Assembly: GCA_945883795.1 (NCBI GenBank)
Contig: CAMCYC010000013.1
Coordinates: 1-50,103, forward strand
Source: Sulfurimonas crateris
Lineage (GTDB): Bacteria > Campylobacterota > Campylobacteria > Campylobacterales > Sulfurimonadaceae
Length of the DNA stretch: 50,103 nucleotides
Reading direction: 5' to 3'
Shown here: piece by piece, positions 1 through 7,764 of the stretch
How positions within the stretch are numbered: position 1 is the first letter of the stretch
How the letters are laid out: every line of letters starts with the position of its first letter
Notes under the pieces: generated by a model
Database searches by the model: none
Told to the model about the DNA's origin: nothing
Seen by the model: the letters and a program-made list of their open reading frames with translations, nothing else
Position numbers and translations under genes: made by a program

Positions 1-107
1 CCAAGACGAATTTCGAGTTTGTTCAGTTGTTCGCTAAATTCTAGCAATGCCACTACAACTGCCTCTTCACCTTGATGATATAACTCTCGTGCTTCTTTTT
101 CTGTCAT
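1..107 (-). CDS. IS66-family transposase (TnpC), N-terminal fragment
   Basis: Partial gene running off the left edge, with its ATG at 105-107. The 35 visible codons start MTEKEARELYHQGEEAV and continue with LLEFSEQLNKLEIRL. This matches the N-terminal helical segment of IS66 transposases, which precedes the 'GQNSxNSSKPPS' motif that would lie just outside. The DDE catalytic domain is not visible, so intactness cannot be judged. Family recognition rests on this short but characteristic segment. Confidence 0.75.
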   Translation of the reverse strand, partial: MTEKEARELYHQGEEAVVVALLEFSEQLNKLEIRL

Positions 108-163
108 ATATTCCTCAAAGCAATTTTTATTCCTATTTTTTTAGAGGGGTGCTGAATGGTTAC
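1..163 (-). mobile_element. IS66-family insertion sequence, end fragment
   Basis: The window opens inside an IS66-type element. The 5' part of its transposase gene is read on the minus strand, and about 56 bp beyond its start codon lies a plausible element end at 163. Read inward on the minus strand the end begins GTAACCATTCAGCACCCC, and IS66-family ends characteristically begin GTAA. The expected 8-bp target duplication would be AATTTGGG (164-171), but the other end is outside the window. The insertion sits about 50 bp upstream of the dnaX start, so it may have displaced the dnaX promoter. Confidence 0.65.
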
Positions 164-212
164 AATTTGGGTAAAATAACAAAATTGTTTTACTAAAAAA
201 TGGAGTTATGAT

Positions 213-1850
213 TTGAAAGCAAGTTCTGAAGTATTAGCACGAAAATATCGCCCCTCAAACTTTGATGAGCTTATTGGACAAGAGACAGTTGCACAAACTT
301 TATCACTTGCATTAGATTCAAATCGCCTCTCTCATGCTTATCTTTTTTCTGGTCTAAGAGGAAGTGGAAAAACTTCTACTGCACGCATCTTTGCAAAAGC
401 GCTCATTTGTGAAAAGGGGATAACACATCAACCATGTGGCATTTGCCAAAACTGTGTTTTATCTTTGCAAAACCGTCATATGGATATTGTGGAGATGGAT
501 GGTGCATCTTCAAGAAAAATTGACGACATCAGAGATTTAATCGAACAAACCAAATACAAACCTACAACTGCTCGATTTAAAATATTTATTATAGATGAAG
601 TGCATATGCTTACAAAAGAGGCGTTTAATGCTCTACTCAAAACCCTCGAAGAGCCTCCATCATATGTAAAATTCATACTTGCAACAACCGACCCACTCAA
701 ACTTCCAGCAACAATTTTGAGTCGTACACAACATTTTAGATTTAAAAGTATTGCAACTAATAAAATCGTAGACCATTTAGCACATATCCTTCATCTTGAA
801 AATATCGAATACGAAAAGAATGCTTTAGAAATTTTAGCCAGAAGTGGTAATGGAAGTTTAAGAGATACCCTTACACTCCTTGACCAAGCGATTATATATT
901 CCAAAAATCATGTAGATGTTCTCACCGTAACTGACATGCTCGGTCTCGTTGACCCTAAATTTATTACAGACCTTTTTAGTGCAGTATTTGCAAAAGATTA
1001 TGGACAGTTAGTAAAATACACAAAAATTTTGGAAGAATATGAAGCGGAGATGGTTGTAGATGAACTCATTGCTTATTTAAAAGAACGAATGTACAATCAA
1101 GACGCACTTTTTTCTACACTCATTTTGGATAGATTTTTTCGAATACTGAGTGATTCAAAATATCTCTTTAGTATTAATGCAGATGGCTCATTTGTACTCT
1201 CACTTATCTTTTTTAAAATGATTGAAGCACTTCGCATAAAAGAAGTTGACCAAATGATAGAGTCTTTACAAAAAGAGTTGCATAAACCAGAATTAGCAAT
1301 CAACACAAAAAAAGTAATACAAGAAAGTCCAATTCCAGAAGTTGTAAAAGGAATAAAAAATGAAGATACATTATTTCAGACTCTTATATATAAAATAAAA
1401 GATAAAAATTCCCAAATTGGAGAATGTTTTACTCAAAGTATTTCGTTTATTTCCCATGAAAATAATATTTTAACATGGGAAAGTTGTGCAAATGAAGAAT
1501 GTAAAACTTCTCTCAAACATGGATATGGTGTCATTAAACAATTTGTCAAAGAAGTTTATGGCTTTGAAACAAGTATAAAGAATATTCCTTGCTCAAAAGA
1601 GGAAAAGAATATTATACCCGCACCTTTTCAATCAGAAAAAGCAATAGAGCAACCAAAAATGCAAGAACCTCAAATCTCTTCCATGATAGAAGAAGTAGAG
1701 ATAGGTGGAAGCCAAAGCTGTATAACAAATTGCTCAAGTGATGAATCAATAAAAGAGATTAATGGTTCAGATATAAGAGATGAGCCTATGGTACAAAAAG
1801 CGATTGAGATGTTTGAAGCTACAAAAGTAACGATTCAATCAAAGATTTAG
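213..1850 (+). CDS. dnaX: DNA polymerase III subunit gamma/tau
   Basis: Clamp-loader ATPase that loads the sliding clamp and organises the replisome. The N-terminal AAA+ module has Walker A (GSGKTS, about 50-55), a zinc-binding set of Cys66, Cys75, Cys78 and Cys81, Walker B (IIDEVH, 126-131), sensor 1 (ATTD, 157-160) and an SRT box at 170-172. The collar domain ends near residue 365, followed by a low-complexity tau-like tail to 545. The start is TTG at 213, with GGAG at 202-205. The ATG at 208 is out of frame and meets TGA at once. The run A AAA AAA G at 1307-1314 lies at the collar/tail boundary and could be a frameshift or slippage site giving a short gamma form (inference). Confidence 0.95.
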   Translation: MKASSEVLARKYRPSNFDELIGQETVAQTLSLALDSNRLSHAYLFSGLRGSGKTSTARIFAKALICEKGITHQPCGICQNCVLSLQNRHMDIVEMDGASSRKIDDIRDLIEQTKYKPTTARFKIFIIDEVHMLTKEAFNALLKTLEEPPSYVKFILATTDPLKLPATILSRTQHFRFKSIATNKIVDHLAHILHLENIEYEKNALEILARSGNGSLRDTLTLLDQAIIYSKNHVDVLTVTDMLGLVDPKFITDLFSAVFAKDYGQLVKYTKILEEYEAEMVVDELIAYLKERMYNQDALFSTLILDRFFRILSDSKYLFSINADGSFVLSLIFFKMIEALRIKEVDQMIESLQKELHKPELAINTKKVIQESPIPEVVKGIKNEDTLFQTLIYKIKDKNSQIGECFTQSISFISHENNILTWESCANEECKTSLKHGYGVIKQFVKEVYGFETSIKNIPCSKEEKNIIPAPFQSEKAIEQPKMQEPQISSMIEEVEIGGSQSCITNCSSDESIKEINGSDIRDEPMVQKAIEMFEATKVTIQSKI

Positions 1851-1856
1851 CTAGCC

Positions 1857-1883
1857 ATAAAAATCCCGAAAAAGGGATTTTAT
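1857..1883. terminator. bidirectional Rho-independent terminator (dnaX / FlgO gene)
   Basis: A hairpin with AAAATCCC pairing to GGGATTTT around a short A-rich loop lies directly between the convergent stop codons of dnaX (1850) and the FlgO-family gene (1899). A-runs on one side and T-runs on the other allow it to end transcripts in both directions. Confidence 0.7.
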
Positions 1884-1898
1884 GCTATATGAAATTGT

Positions 1899-2489
1899 TT
1901 AGTTAGAAAGTGAAATTTTATTCGGCATAAAATCTAAAATACGATTCTCTGCATGAGAAATTCTTCTTACTAAAGTTTTAGGTATAAATATCTGAGCAGT
2001 AGAAAATACAATATGAGTTTTAAGATTAATCATTCTAGCATTTACGACTGTACCTGTTTTAAACTCTGTATAAGTACCTGTTAAAGCATAATCTACATTC
2101 AAACTAGTTTGAAGTGTTGATATATCACGGCTAAATAAAAAATCTCCATGTGGATCAATTTTAATTTTATCCATTGTTTTAAAATCGATAACCTTATATC
2201 CTCTTACTTGCATCTCATGAATTAAGTTTTCACTTAATATATTACTTATACGAGATGTAGCTTTTAAATTATCTACAGAAACAAAAGAAGTGATAGCAAT
2301 AATCAATTTTTCAATATCTCCAAAATCTTTATTTTGTGTCAATTGGTCAGCTAAAGTACTTACGAGTTGATTTAAAATTCCTGCATCATTATCAGATGAA
2401 CGGATATAACGAGCTTCTATCATCTCATTAGCACTAAGATTTATTTGTAAAAACAGTACAGTAACTATTAATAAGAATAATTTTCGCAT
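1899..2489 (-). CDS. FlgO-family outer-membrane/periplasmic protein
   Basis: The protein has a signal peptide (MRKLFLLIVTVLFLQINLSA) followed by a FlgO-like domain. Recognisable segments are LADQL near the N-terminus, ITSFVSVDNL, then SENLIHEMQVRGYKVIDFK and a late LTGTY strand. FlgO proteins belong to the outer-membrane flagellar/motility accessory set described in Vibrio; here that role is inferred. An ATG six codons upstream exists, but the TGGAGGAAG segment inside that extension is an ideal ribosome site for the ATG at 2489. That start also overlaps the stop of the upstream lipoprotein gene by one base (TAATG), indicating translational coupling. No lipobox is seen. Confidence 0.75.
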   Translation of the reverse strand: MRKLFLLIVTVLFLQINLSANEMIEARYIRSSDNDAGILNQLVSTLADQLTQNKDFGDIEKLIIAITSFVSVDNLKATSRISNILSENLIHEMQVRGYKVIDFKTMDKIKIDPHGDFLFSRDISTLQTSLNVDYALTGTYTEFKTGTVVNARMINLKTHIVFSTAQIFIPKTLVRRISHAENRILDFMPNKISLSN

Positions 2490-2839
2490 TATCTTCCTCC
2501 ATTGCAATTAGATATGTTATCACAACCTGTGCTTTGCATGTCACTATTACAATTAGAAACTCTTCTTTCCGTTACTGTAAATCCACAAAGACCATGGCAT
2601 GTATCATTATAATTTACAAAGCGAACTTTTTTAGCACAGTTGTTAACAGGTTCTTCTTTTTCACAAGAATCACATTCCATTCTTCCATCTTTATCTATAT
2701 AAACACTCACAGGTGTTGATACTGACACTGGGGTCGATACATTCATAGGCGTAGAAACTGCTATATTTCTAGAACCTGTAGAACAACCTGACATCATAAA
2801 TATCAGCAATAAACTAGATGTAATAAAACTTTTTTTCAT
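2489..2839 (-). CDS. Cys-rich lipoprotein with STPVSV repeats
   Basis: A 116-residue protein of unrecognised family. It has a lipoprotein signal peptide ending in a clear lipobox (MMSGC, Cys19), so the mature protein should be lipid-anchored. The segment after the anchor contains tandem STPMNV/STPVSV units. The rest carries many cysteines (CDSC, NNC, DTCHGLC, SNC and others), suggesting disulfides or metal binding. It lies between another Cys-rich lipoprotein gene and the FlgO-family gene on the same strand and is coupled to the latter, so a cell-envelope role alongside FlgO is inferred. Confidence 0.75.
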   Translation of the reverse strand: MKKSFITSSLLLIFMMSGCSTGSRNIAVSTPMNVSTPVSVSTPVSVYIDKDGRMECDSCEKEEPVNNCAKKVRFVNYNDTCHGLCGFTVTERRVSNCNSDMQSTGCDNISNCNGGR

Positions 2840-2870
2840 TTAAACCCTCCAATTTTTTTCTAAAAATTAT

Positions 2871-3215
2871 TTAATAATAACTTCTCAAATTAGTATAACC
2901 ACAAGAATTATGGACACATCTAGACTCTCTAATTTGTCTTTCACATCTTGTAGAACAACAAGAGGTATTACAATTATCAATCCGTCTTACTTGTTGTTGA
3001 ACACATCTCGTAGAATAAGAATTAGTACAACCATCATTTGCATAATTAACCGACGGCTCATTTTGCATCTGCATACCAGAAGGAAAATTATAATTAATTT
3101 CCTGAGTTGTTTTAATAATAGGCGCATCATCTCTACCTAAATCCATCGGCTGTATAGTACAACCAGACACTAGAAACATAAGCAATCCTATAAGTAAAAT
3201 GAAACTTTTTTTCAT
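2871..3215 (-). CDS. Cys-rich lipoprotein, first gene of the FlgO operon
   Basis: A 114-residue protein of unrecognised family. Its signal peptide ends at a lipobox (LVSGC, Cys19). The C-terminal half is unusually rich in Cys and Arg (RCVQQQVRRIDNCNTSCC, then RCERQIRESRC and HNSCGY), with a different spacing from the next gene. A strong ribosome site (AAAGGAGG) precedes the ATG, and a TATAAT box lies about 30 bp upstream, so this gene heads the three-gene unit. The gap to the next lipoprotein gene is 31 bp. Function unknown; disulfide cross-linking in the envelope is a guess. Confidence 0.75.
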   Translation of the reverse strand: MKKSFILLIGLLMFLVSGCTIQPMDLGRDDAPIIKTTQEINYNFPSGMQMQNEPSVNYANDGCTNSYSTRCVQQQVRRIDNCNTSCCSTRCERQIRESRCVHNSCGYTNLRSYY

Positions 3216-3245
3216 TTTAAAACCTCCTTTTTTTTAACTATAAAT

Positions 3246-3251
3246 ATTATA
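3246..3251 (-). promoter_or_regulatory. -10 box upstream of the lipoprotein/FlgO operon
   Basis: TATAAT on the minus strand within ACGCTATAATATT, 31 bp upstream of the ATG at 3215. It lies in the 80-bp gap downstream of serS, implying independent transcription. No clear -35 box is visible, as is usual for Campylobacterota promoters. Confidence 0.5.
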
Positions 3252-3295
3252 GCGTCTCTAATATCGACAATAATATAAAGAGCGTTAATAAAAAT

Positions 3296-4552
3296 TTAAT
3301 AAGATATATTAATATAAGGTTCTAAAGCTTTTGGAATATCTATACTTCCATTTTCATTTTGAAAATTCTCCATAATAGCAACCATAGTTCTCCCAACCGC
3401 CAAAGAAGAGCCATTAAGAGTATGTACAAAACTATTTTGTTTACCATCCTTATAACGAATTTTTGCTCGTCTTGCTTGAAAATCCCGTGTATTTGAAACA
3501 GATGATATTTCTCGATAAGTATTTTGCCCTGGTAACCACACTTCTAAATCAATAGTTTTAGCTGCTCCAAAACCTAAATCACCTGTACACAAAGTAACCA
3601 AACGGTGAGGAAGTTCAAGGGCAGTTAATAAATCTGATGCACATGCAACCATCTCCTCAAAAATTTTATCACTCTCTTGTGGTTTTGCAAATGCAACAAG
3701 TTCAACTTTATGAAATTGATGTTGTCTTATCATCCCTCGTGTATCACGACCGCCTGCACCTGCTTCTTTTCTAAAACATGATGTATATGCAGTCATTTTT
3801 TTAGGCAATTCTTCAGCTAAAAGTATCTCATTTTGATAAAGGTTTGTAACTGGAACTTCTGCAGTTGGAATTAAAAAAAGCTCTTGAGAATCAATTTTGT
3901 ATAAATCATCTTCAAATTTTGGAAGCTGTCCAGTACCTTCAAGTGCTGTACGATTTACAATCGCAGGAACGCTTACCTCTTCAAAACCTCTTTTTGAATT
4001 AAAATTAAGCATGAAGTTAATAAGTGCTCTCTCAAGTTTTGCACCCATACCAAAAGAAACGCTAAAACGACTCGTTGCCAATTTTACACCTCTTTCAAAA
4101 TCAATCCAACCATTTTGTTCTGCCAATTCCCAATGTTCTTTTGGGACAAAAGTAAATTCTCGTGGAGTTAAAACTTTTTTTATTTCCACATTATCATGTT
4201 CATCAATTCCATCTGGAACATCATCATCCGGTATATTTGGTATCGCCATGGCAATTGTTTCCAACTCTTCTTGACAAATTCTCTGAACTTCTAATGCATC
4301 ATTAATACGCAACTTATTTTCATCAACTCTCGTTTTGAGTTCGCTAACATCTTTACCTTCACGCTTATAAATACCAAACTCTTTACTCATCGTGTTCTGT
4401 GCTGCCTGAAGTGTCTCAAAATCAATTTTAGCAACCTTTAACTCTTCGTTTTTAAGTTTGAGTTTTTTGAGAAGCTCTTCATCTACGCCCTTTCGAATAA
4501 GTTTTGTACTTACTTCATCAAAGTTTTTTTGTAATAATTTTAAATCAATCAT
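3296..4552 (-). CDS. serS: serine--tRNA ligase
   Basis: Charges tRNA-Ser with serine. The 418-residue length is normal. An N-terminal antiparallel coiled-coil arm (about 1-105, with the [14 protein letters not shown] start) is followed by a class II synthetase core. Motif 2 is seen in [21 protein letters not shown], and motif 3 near the C-terminus contains [21 protein letters not shown]. It is a single gene with its own promoter, and nothing unusual was noted. Confidence 0.96.
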   Translation of the reverse strand: MIDLKLLQKNFDEVSTKLIRKGVDEELLKKLKLKNEELKVAKIDFETLQAAQNTMSKEFGIYKREGKDVSELKTRVDENKLRINDALEVQRICQEELETIAMAIPNIPDDDVPDGIDEHDNVEIKKVLTPREFTFVPKEHWELAEQNGWIDFERGVKLATSRFSVSFGMGAKLERALINFMLNFNSKRGFEEVSVPAIVNRTALEGTGQLPKFEDDLYKIDSQELFLIPTAEVPVTNLYQNEILLAEELPKKMTAYTSCFRKEAGAGGRDTRGMIRQHQFHKVELVAFAKPQESDKIFEEMVACASDLLTALELPHRLVTLCTGDLGFGAAKTIDLEVWLPGQNTYREISSVSNTRDFQARRAKIRYKDGKQNSFVHTLNGSSLAVGRTMVAIMENFQNENGSIDIPKALEPYINISY

Positions 4553-4578
4553 CTATTTTACCTATGTTTATTTGCGCA

Positions 4579-4584
4579 ATTATA
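4579..4584 (-). promoter_or_regulatory. -10 box for serS
   Basis: Minus-strand TATAAT in the context TATGGATATAATTGCG, 27 bp upstream of the serS ATG. Spacing to the start is short but workable. Confidence 0.45.
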
Positions 4585-4609
4585 TCCATACCTTTCTACA
4601 CAAATAATA

Positions 4610-4795
4610 AAAATAAGACAAAAGATTGAGGAATTTGCTGTTCAAACAAGTTTAAATAAGAGTAATAATAGATTTGTAAGAAGATATTTTTATGAGAGGT
4701 ATTCTATTAAAGAATTAAAAGTTACCCAGATTTCTCATTACTTTTTATCCTCAAAAAATGACTTTATCAAGCACTTTATTGAAGATATAAAATAA
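4610..4795 (+). pseudogene. possible relic of an unidentified gene
   Basis: The 356-bp gap between serS and the next gene holds a stop-free plus-strand run from 4544 to 4795 without a convincing start codon. The downstream part reads as plausible protein (KIEEFAVQTSLNKSNNRF, then YERYSIKELKVTQISHYF, ending KHFIEDIK and TAA). It looks like the C-terminal remnant of a gene whose 5' end is lost. The family is not recognised, and it could also be chance in AT-rich DNA. Confidence 0.3.
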
Positions 4796-4870
4796 CGACT
4801 AATCTAAGTTTAAAAATTGTTAAGTTCATAAAATTGTTAAGTAAAAAAATTATAAATTATATTATAGAAT

Positions 4871-4902
4871 AATAATCTGATGTTAAAATGCATCAGATTA
4901 TT
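4871..4902 (-). terminator. Rho-independent terminator of the small secreted protein gene
   Basis: A perfect 12-bp inverted repeat (AATAATCTGATG / CATCAGATTATT, loop of 8) lies 6 bp past the stop codon of the minus-strand gene ending at 4909. It is followed on the minus strand by T-rich sequence. Confidence 0.7.
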
Positions 4903-4908
4903 GACTAA

Positions 4909-5133
4909 CTATTTAGAACAATAAAGCTTTGCTCTATTTTCATATGATTTTAGTGTTTTCTGAGCATAAGCATCAGTACGCATATTTTGCTCATAAACTG
5001 CAATTTTTTCTTGAAATACTCCACATAATCTTTGCTTTTCACTCGAAGAACTAGTCGTTGAAGATGCAAAAACATCTGATGTAAACATCAAAGATAACAC
5101 TGATAAAACCATTGATTTTGAAATATTTTTCAT
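4909..5133 (-). CDS. small secreted protein of unknown function
   Basis: A 74-residue protein with a signal peptide (MKNISKSMVLSVLSLMFTSD, cleavage near VFA-SS). A Ser/Thr-rich linker (STTSSSSEK) follows, then a short mature domain with two cysteines (RLCGVF and KLYCSK at the end) that could form one disulfide. The family is not recognised. A normal ribosome site and its own perfect terminator hairpin support it as a real single gene. It is divergent from the DHH gene, with a palindrome in between. Confidence 0.6.
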   Translation of the reverse strand: MKNISKSMVLSVLSLMFTSDVFASSTTSSSSEKQRLCGVFQEKIAVYEQNMRTDAYAQKTLKSYENRAKLYCSK

Positions 5134-5214
5134 ATTAATCCTTTTTATTTTTTATACGCCAAAATTATAGTTGATATTTTTAAATAAGTCAATATGATAA
5201 TAAATATAATATAT

Positions 5215-5239
5215 TTTTATTACAATCGCTGTAATAAAA
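5215..5239. promoter_or_regulatory. perfect 10-bp palindrome in a divergent promoter region
   Basis: TTTTATTACA, a 5-base spacer ATCGC, then TGTAATAAAA. It is centred midway between the divergent starts at 5133 and 5326, about 82 and 87 bp from each. There is no T-run characteristic of a terminator, so an operator for a dimeric regulator is plausible (inference). Confidence 0.4.
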
Positions 5240-5325
5240 TTATTTTTCGCTTCTATACAGAAAAGTTCAATGAAATTAAGATAAAATTAGCAAATTAAAA
5301 TAATTATAATAATAAGGAAACTAGA

Positions 5326-6252
5326 ATGGCAGAAAAATTTAGACTTGTAACTAGAAGTGATATGGATGGTTTAGTGTGTGCAGTTATATTAAAACAACTT
5401 AATTTAATCGATGAAATTACATTTGTGCATCCTAAAGATATGCAAGATGGAACAATCAATATAACTTCAAACGACATTATCACAAATCTTCCTTATGTAG
5501 CACAAGCGCATTTAGTGTTTGACCATCATGAGAGTGAAACAATCAGAAATAAAAAAGCAGATAATCATATTATTGTAGCAGATGCTCCAAGTGCTGCAAG
5601 AGTTGTTTATGATTATTACGGTGGTGCACAAAAACTTCCAAATATTAAAGAAGACATGATGATTGCTGTTGATAAAGCAGATTCTGCACAGTTTACTATC
5701 GATGATATATTAAATCCAAAAGGATGGGAACTTCTTAGTTTTCTCATGGACTCAAGAACTGGACTTGGAAGATTTAGAGAATTTACAGTATCCAACTATC
5801 AACTTATGATGAATCTTATTGATTACTGTATAAATCATACTATCGAAGAAATTATGCAACTTCCAGATATTGTTGAAAGAGTTGAACTTTTTAATAAATA
5901 TGCAGATGATTTTAAAGCACAAGTAGTGAGATGTTCTACTATTTATGACAATCTTATAGTTCTTGATTTAAGAAACGAAGAGATTATCTATCCTGGAAAC
6001 CGTTTTATGATTTATGCACTTCATCCTGAAACCAATATATCTATCCATGTTTTATGGGGATTTCAAAAACAAAATACTGTGTTTGCAACTGGAAAATCAA
6101 TTGTAAATAGAAGTTCAAATACAAACATTGGTGAATTAATGCTTAAATATGGTGGTGGCGGTCATAATGCTGCTGGAACATGCCAAATAGCAAATGAAAA
6201 AGCTGAAGCTGTTTTAAAAGAATTAGCAACAATTATCACTCAAGAGGGATAA
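5326..6252 (+). CDS. DHH-family phosphoesterase (exopolyphosphatase/NrnA-like superfamily)
   Basis: Metal-dependent phosphoesterase of the DHH/DHHA1 superfamily, 308 residues. Metal-binding motifs are seen at SDMDG (11-15) and FDHHES (65-70; Asp66, His67, His68). The C-terminal substrate-binding GGGGHNAAGTC motif is near 274-284. Members hydrolyse polyphosphate, pAp, nanoRNA or cyclic dinucleotides, and the substrate cannot be chosen from sequence alone. It is a single gene ending in a clear terminator. A polyphosphate link with the PPK2 gene elsewhere in the window is possible but unproven. Confidence 0.85.
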   Translation: MAEKFRLVTRSDMDGLVCAVILKQLNLIDEITFVHPKDMQDGTINITSNDIITNLPYVAQAHLVFDHHESETIRNKKADNHIIVADAPSAARVVYDYYGGAQKLPNIKEDMMIAVDKADSAQFTIDDILNPKGWELLSFLMDSRTGLGRFREFTVSNYQLMMNLIDYCINHTIEEIMQLPDIVERVELFNKYADDFKAQVVRCSTIYDNLIVLDLRNEEIIYPGNRFMIYALHPETNISIHVLWGFQKQNTVFATGKSIVNRSSNTNIGELMLKYGGGGHNAAGTCQIANEKAEAVLKELATIITQEG

Positions 6253-6256
6253 TTAT

Positions 6257-6283
6257 AATGCTTGGCTTTTTTAGCCGAGCATT
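6257..6283. terminator. bidirectional terminator
   Basis: An 11-bp stem AATGCTTGGCT / AGCCGAGCATT with one T-G wobble and a T-rich loop. It lies between the convergent stops of the DHH gene (6252) and the DJ-1 gene (6290). Confidence 0.75.
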
Positions 6284-6289
6284 ATTAAT

Positions 6290-6847
6290 CTAACAAAAAT
6301 TAGCCAAAAGTCCAGATTTTAAGTTGTTATAAACTTTTTCACCTTTAATTTTTCTCACTATTTCTAAAGCAAAACATATTGCTGTTGCAGGTCCCCGAGA
6401 GGTTAAAATATTTGCATCTTCAACAACCATAGCTTCATCACCTAAATAGTTTCCATTTTTTATTTCTGTTTCAACCGATGGATAACATGTATATTTCTCT
6501 TTTAAAACACCAGCTCTATCAAGCACATAAGGAGCTGCACAAATAGCGCCAATTTTTTTACCTTTTTTATTCATCTCTTTTAATATACTTTGTACATTTT
6601 CGTCATCTGCAAGAAGATATGTTCCACCCCAACCACCAGGTAAAACTATCATCTCTAATTCATCAACATGAATACTATTTATTTCTATATCTGTTTGAAT
6701 AATAATTCCATTTGCACCTTGAACTAGAGTTTTTGAATCTAAAGAAGCGACTAAAACATCAATACCAGCCCTTCTTAAAACATCTATAATACTGACAGCT
6801 TCAATCTCTTCAAACCCTGTAGCCAATGGCACTAAAATTTTATTCAT
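6290..6847 (-). CDS. DJ-1/PfpI family protein
   Basis: A 185-residue flavodoxin-like protein of the DJ-1/ThiJ/PfpI superfamily. The reactive nucleophile-elbow cysteine is in KIGAICAAP (Cys103), with the partner acidic residue in GFEEIEAV (Glu14 region) and the LPGGWGG loop. Relatives act as glyoxalase/deglycase-type or oxidative-stress proteins; the actual substrate is unknown. It lies 18 bp downstream of a small cytochrome gene on the same strand, so the two are probably co-transcribed. Confidence 0.9.
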   Translation of the reverse strand: MNKILVPLATGFEEIEAVSIIDVLRRAGIDVLVASLDSKTLVQGANGIIIQTDIEINSIHVDELEMIVLPGGWGGTYLLADDENVQSILKEMNKKGKKIGAICAAPYVLDRAGVLKEKYTCYPSVETEIKNGNYLGDEAMVVEDANILTSRGPATAICFALEIVRKIKGEKVYNNLKSGLLANFC

Positions 6848-6865
6848 AACAAATCCCTAGACTTT

Positions 6866-7294
6866 TTAGTTTTGTTCCCAGTCACGAACAAGATTGTGGC
6901 ATCTAAAACATTGAGCTTCAATATTTAAATATGCTTTTTGTGCTTGCATTTGTGCTTGTATCGGTTTAATAGTTTTATCAACCGCAATAGCATTTATTTC
7001 CTCAATATATTTATCTATCATCTCTGCACTATTAATTGCTATATCTGCTTTATATTTAAGTGCTTCTGGCAATAATTTAGTAATAATTTCTTTATTTCCT
7101 AAAGTTGTATCAACCGATTTTTTAAAATTTGTGAGCGCTTCTACAGCTTTTTCTTTATTATTCGTTAAAAATCCATAACGAACTGAAGATAAAGTGCTTG
7201 ACAAACTACTCATGTCATGTTTTAAATCACTACCATTCACATTTGCAACCAAACCTAAACCAACCAATAAACCAACTACTGTTTTTTTCAACAT
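6866..7294 (-). CDS. periplasmic c-type cytochrome with C-terminal haem site (cytochrome c'-like)
   Basis: A 142-residue protein with a signal peptide (MLKKTVVGLLVGLGLVANVNG), a helical body, and a single CFRCH haem-attachment motif near the C-terminus (Cys129, Cys132, His133). A haem motif at the end of a helical bundle is the arrangement of class II cytochromes such as cytochrome c'. Electron transfer or small-ligand binding in the periplasm is inferred. It is probably transcribed with the DJ-1 gene. Confidence 0.75.
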   Translation of the reverse strand: MLKKTVVGLLVGLGLVANVNGSDLKHDMSSLSSTLSSVRYGFLTNNKEKAVEALTNFKKSVDTTLGNKEIITKLLPEALKYKADIAINSAEMIDKYIEEINAIAVDKTIKPIQAQMQAQKAYLNIEAQCFRCHNLVRDWEQN

Positions 7295-7381
7295 ATTAAC
7301 CCTTTTTTTCGTATTTAAAATACTTTTATAGATTTTACAAACTTCTTATTTAAAATTATATAAAAATTTGATAATTTGAAA

Positions 7382-7678
7382 CTATTCATTAATTATATAA
7401 TCCACAACTTTTGACTCGACAGTAACATCTTTGATAAGACTCACAACTTTTAAATGTTCTTCATGAATCACATATTCTTTTAAATCAGCTTCATTCTCAA
7501 AAGTACTATATAATGATAAGTCAAAAGCTCTTTGTGATTCGTTAAAATTAATACCAACTTCAATGGATTTCAAAACTTCTATTGTTTTTTCTAACTTTTC
7601 CAATTGACTTTGCACTTCTGCCATGTTTAAAGCTTTATTCTCATCTTTAAACTTAAACATCACAATATGAACAACCAT
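7382..7678 (-). CDS. Dabb (stress-responsive alpha/beta barrel) family protein
   Basis: A 98-residue dimeric ferredoxin-like-fold protein. It starts MVVHIVMFKFKDE and has FDLSLYSTFENEADLKEY and YVIHEEHLKVV, which are signatures of the Dabb family. Function is unknown in most members. Single gene, no clear operon partner. Confidence 0.85.
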   Translation of the reverse strand: MVVHIVMFKFKDENKALNMAEVQSQLEKLEKTIEVLKSIEVGINFNESQRAFDLSLYSTFENEADLKEYVIHEEHLKVVSLIKDVTVESKVVDYIINE

Positions 7679-7764
7679 ACTTACACCTCGTCTAATTTGT
7701 AGTAATTTTATCTATAACTTTATTAAAATCACGAGTTTAATATATATTTTTCCAAAAAAATGAA

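Noticed and set aside
2490-2507. Six-residue N-terminal extension of the FlgO-like protein
   Set aside because: The ribosome site for the internal ATG lies inside the extension.
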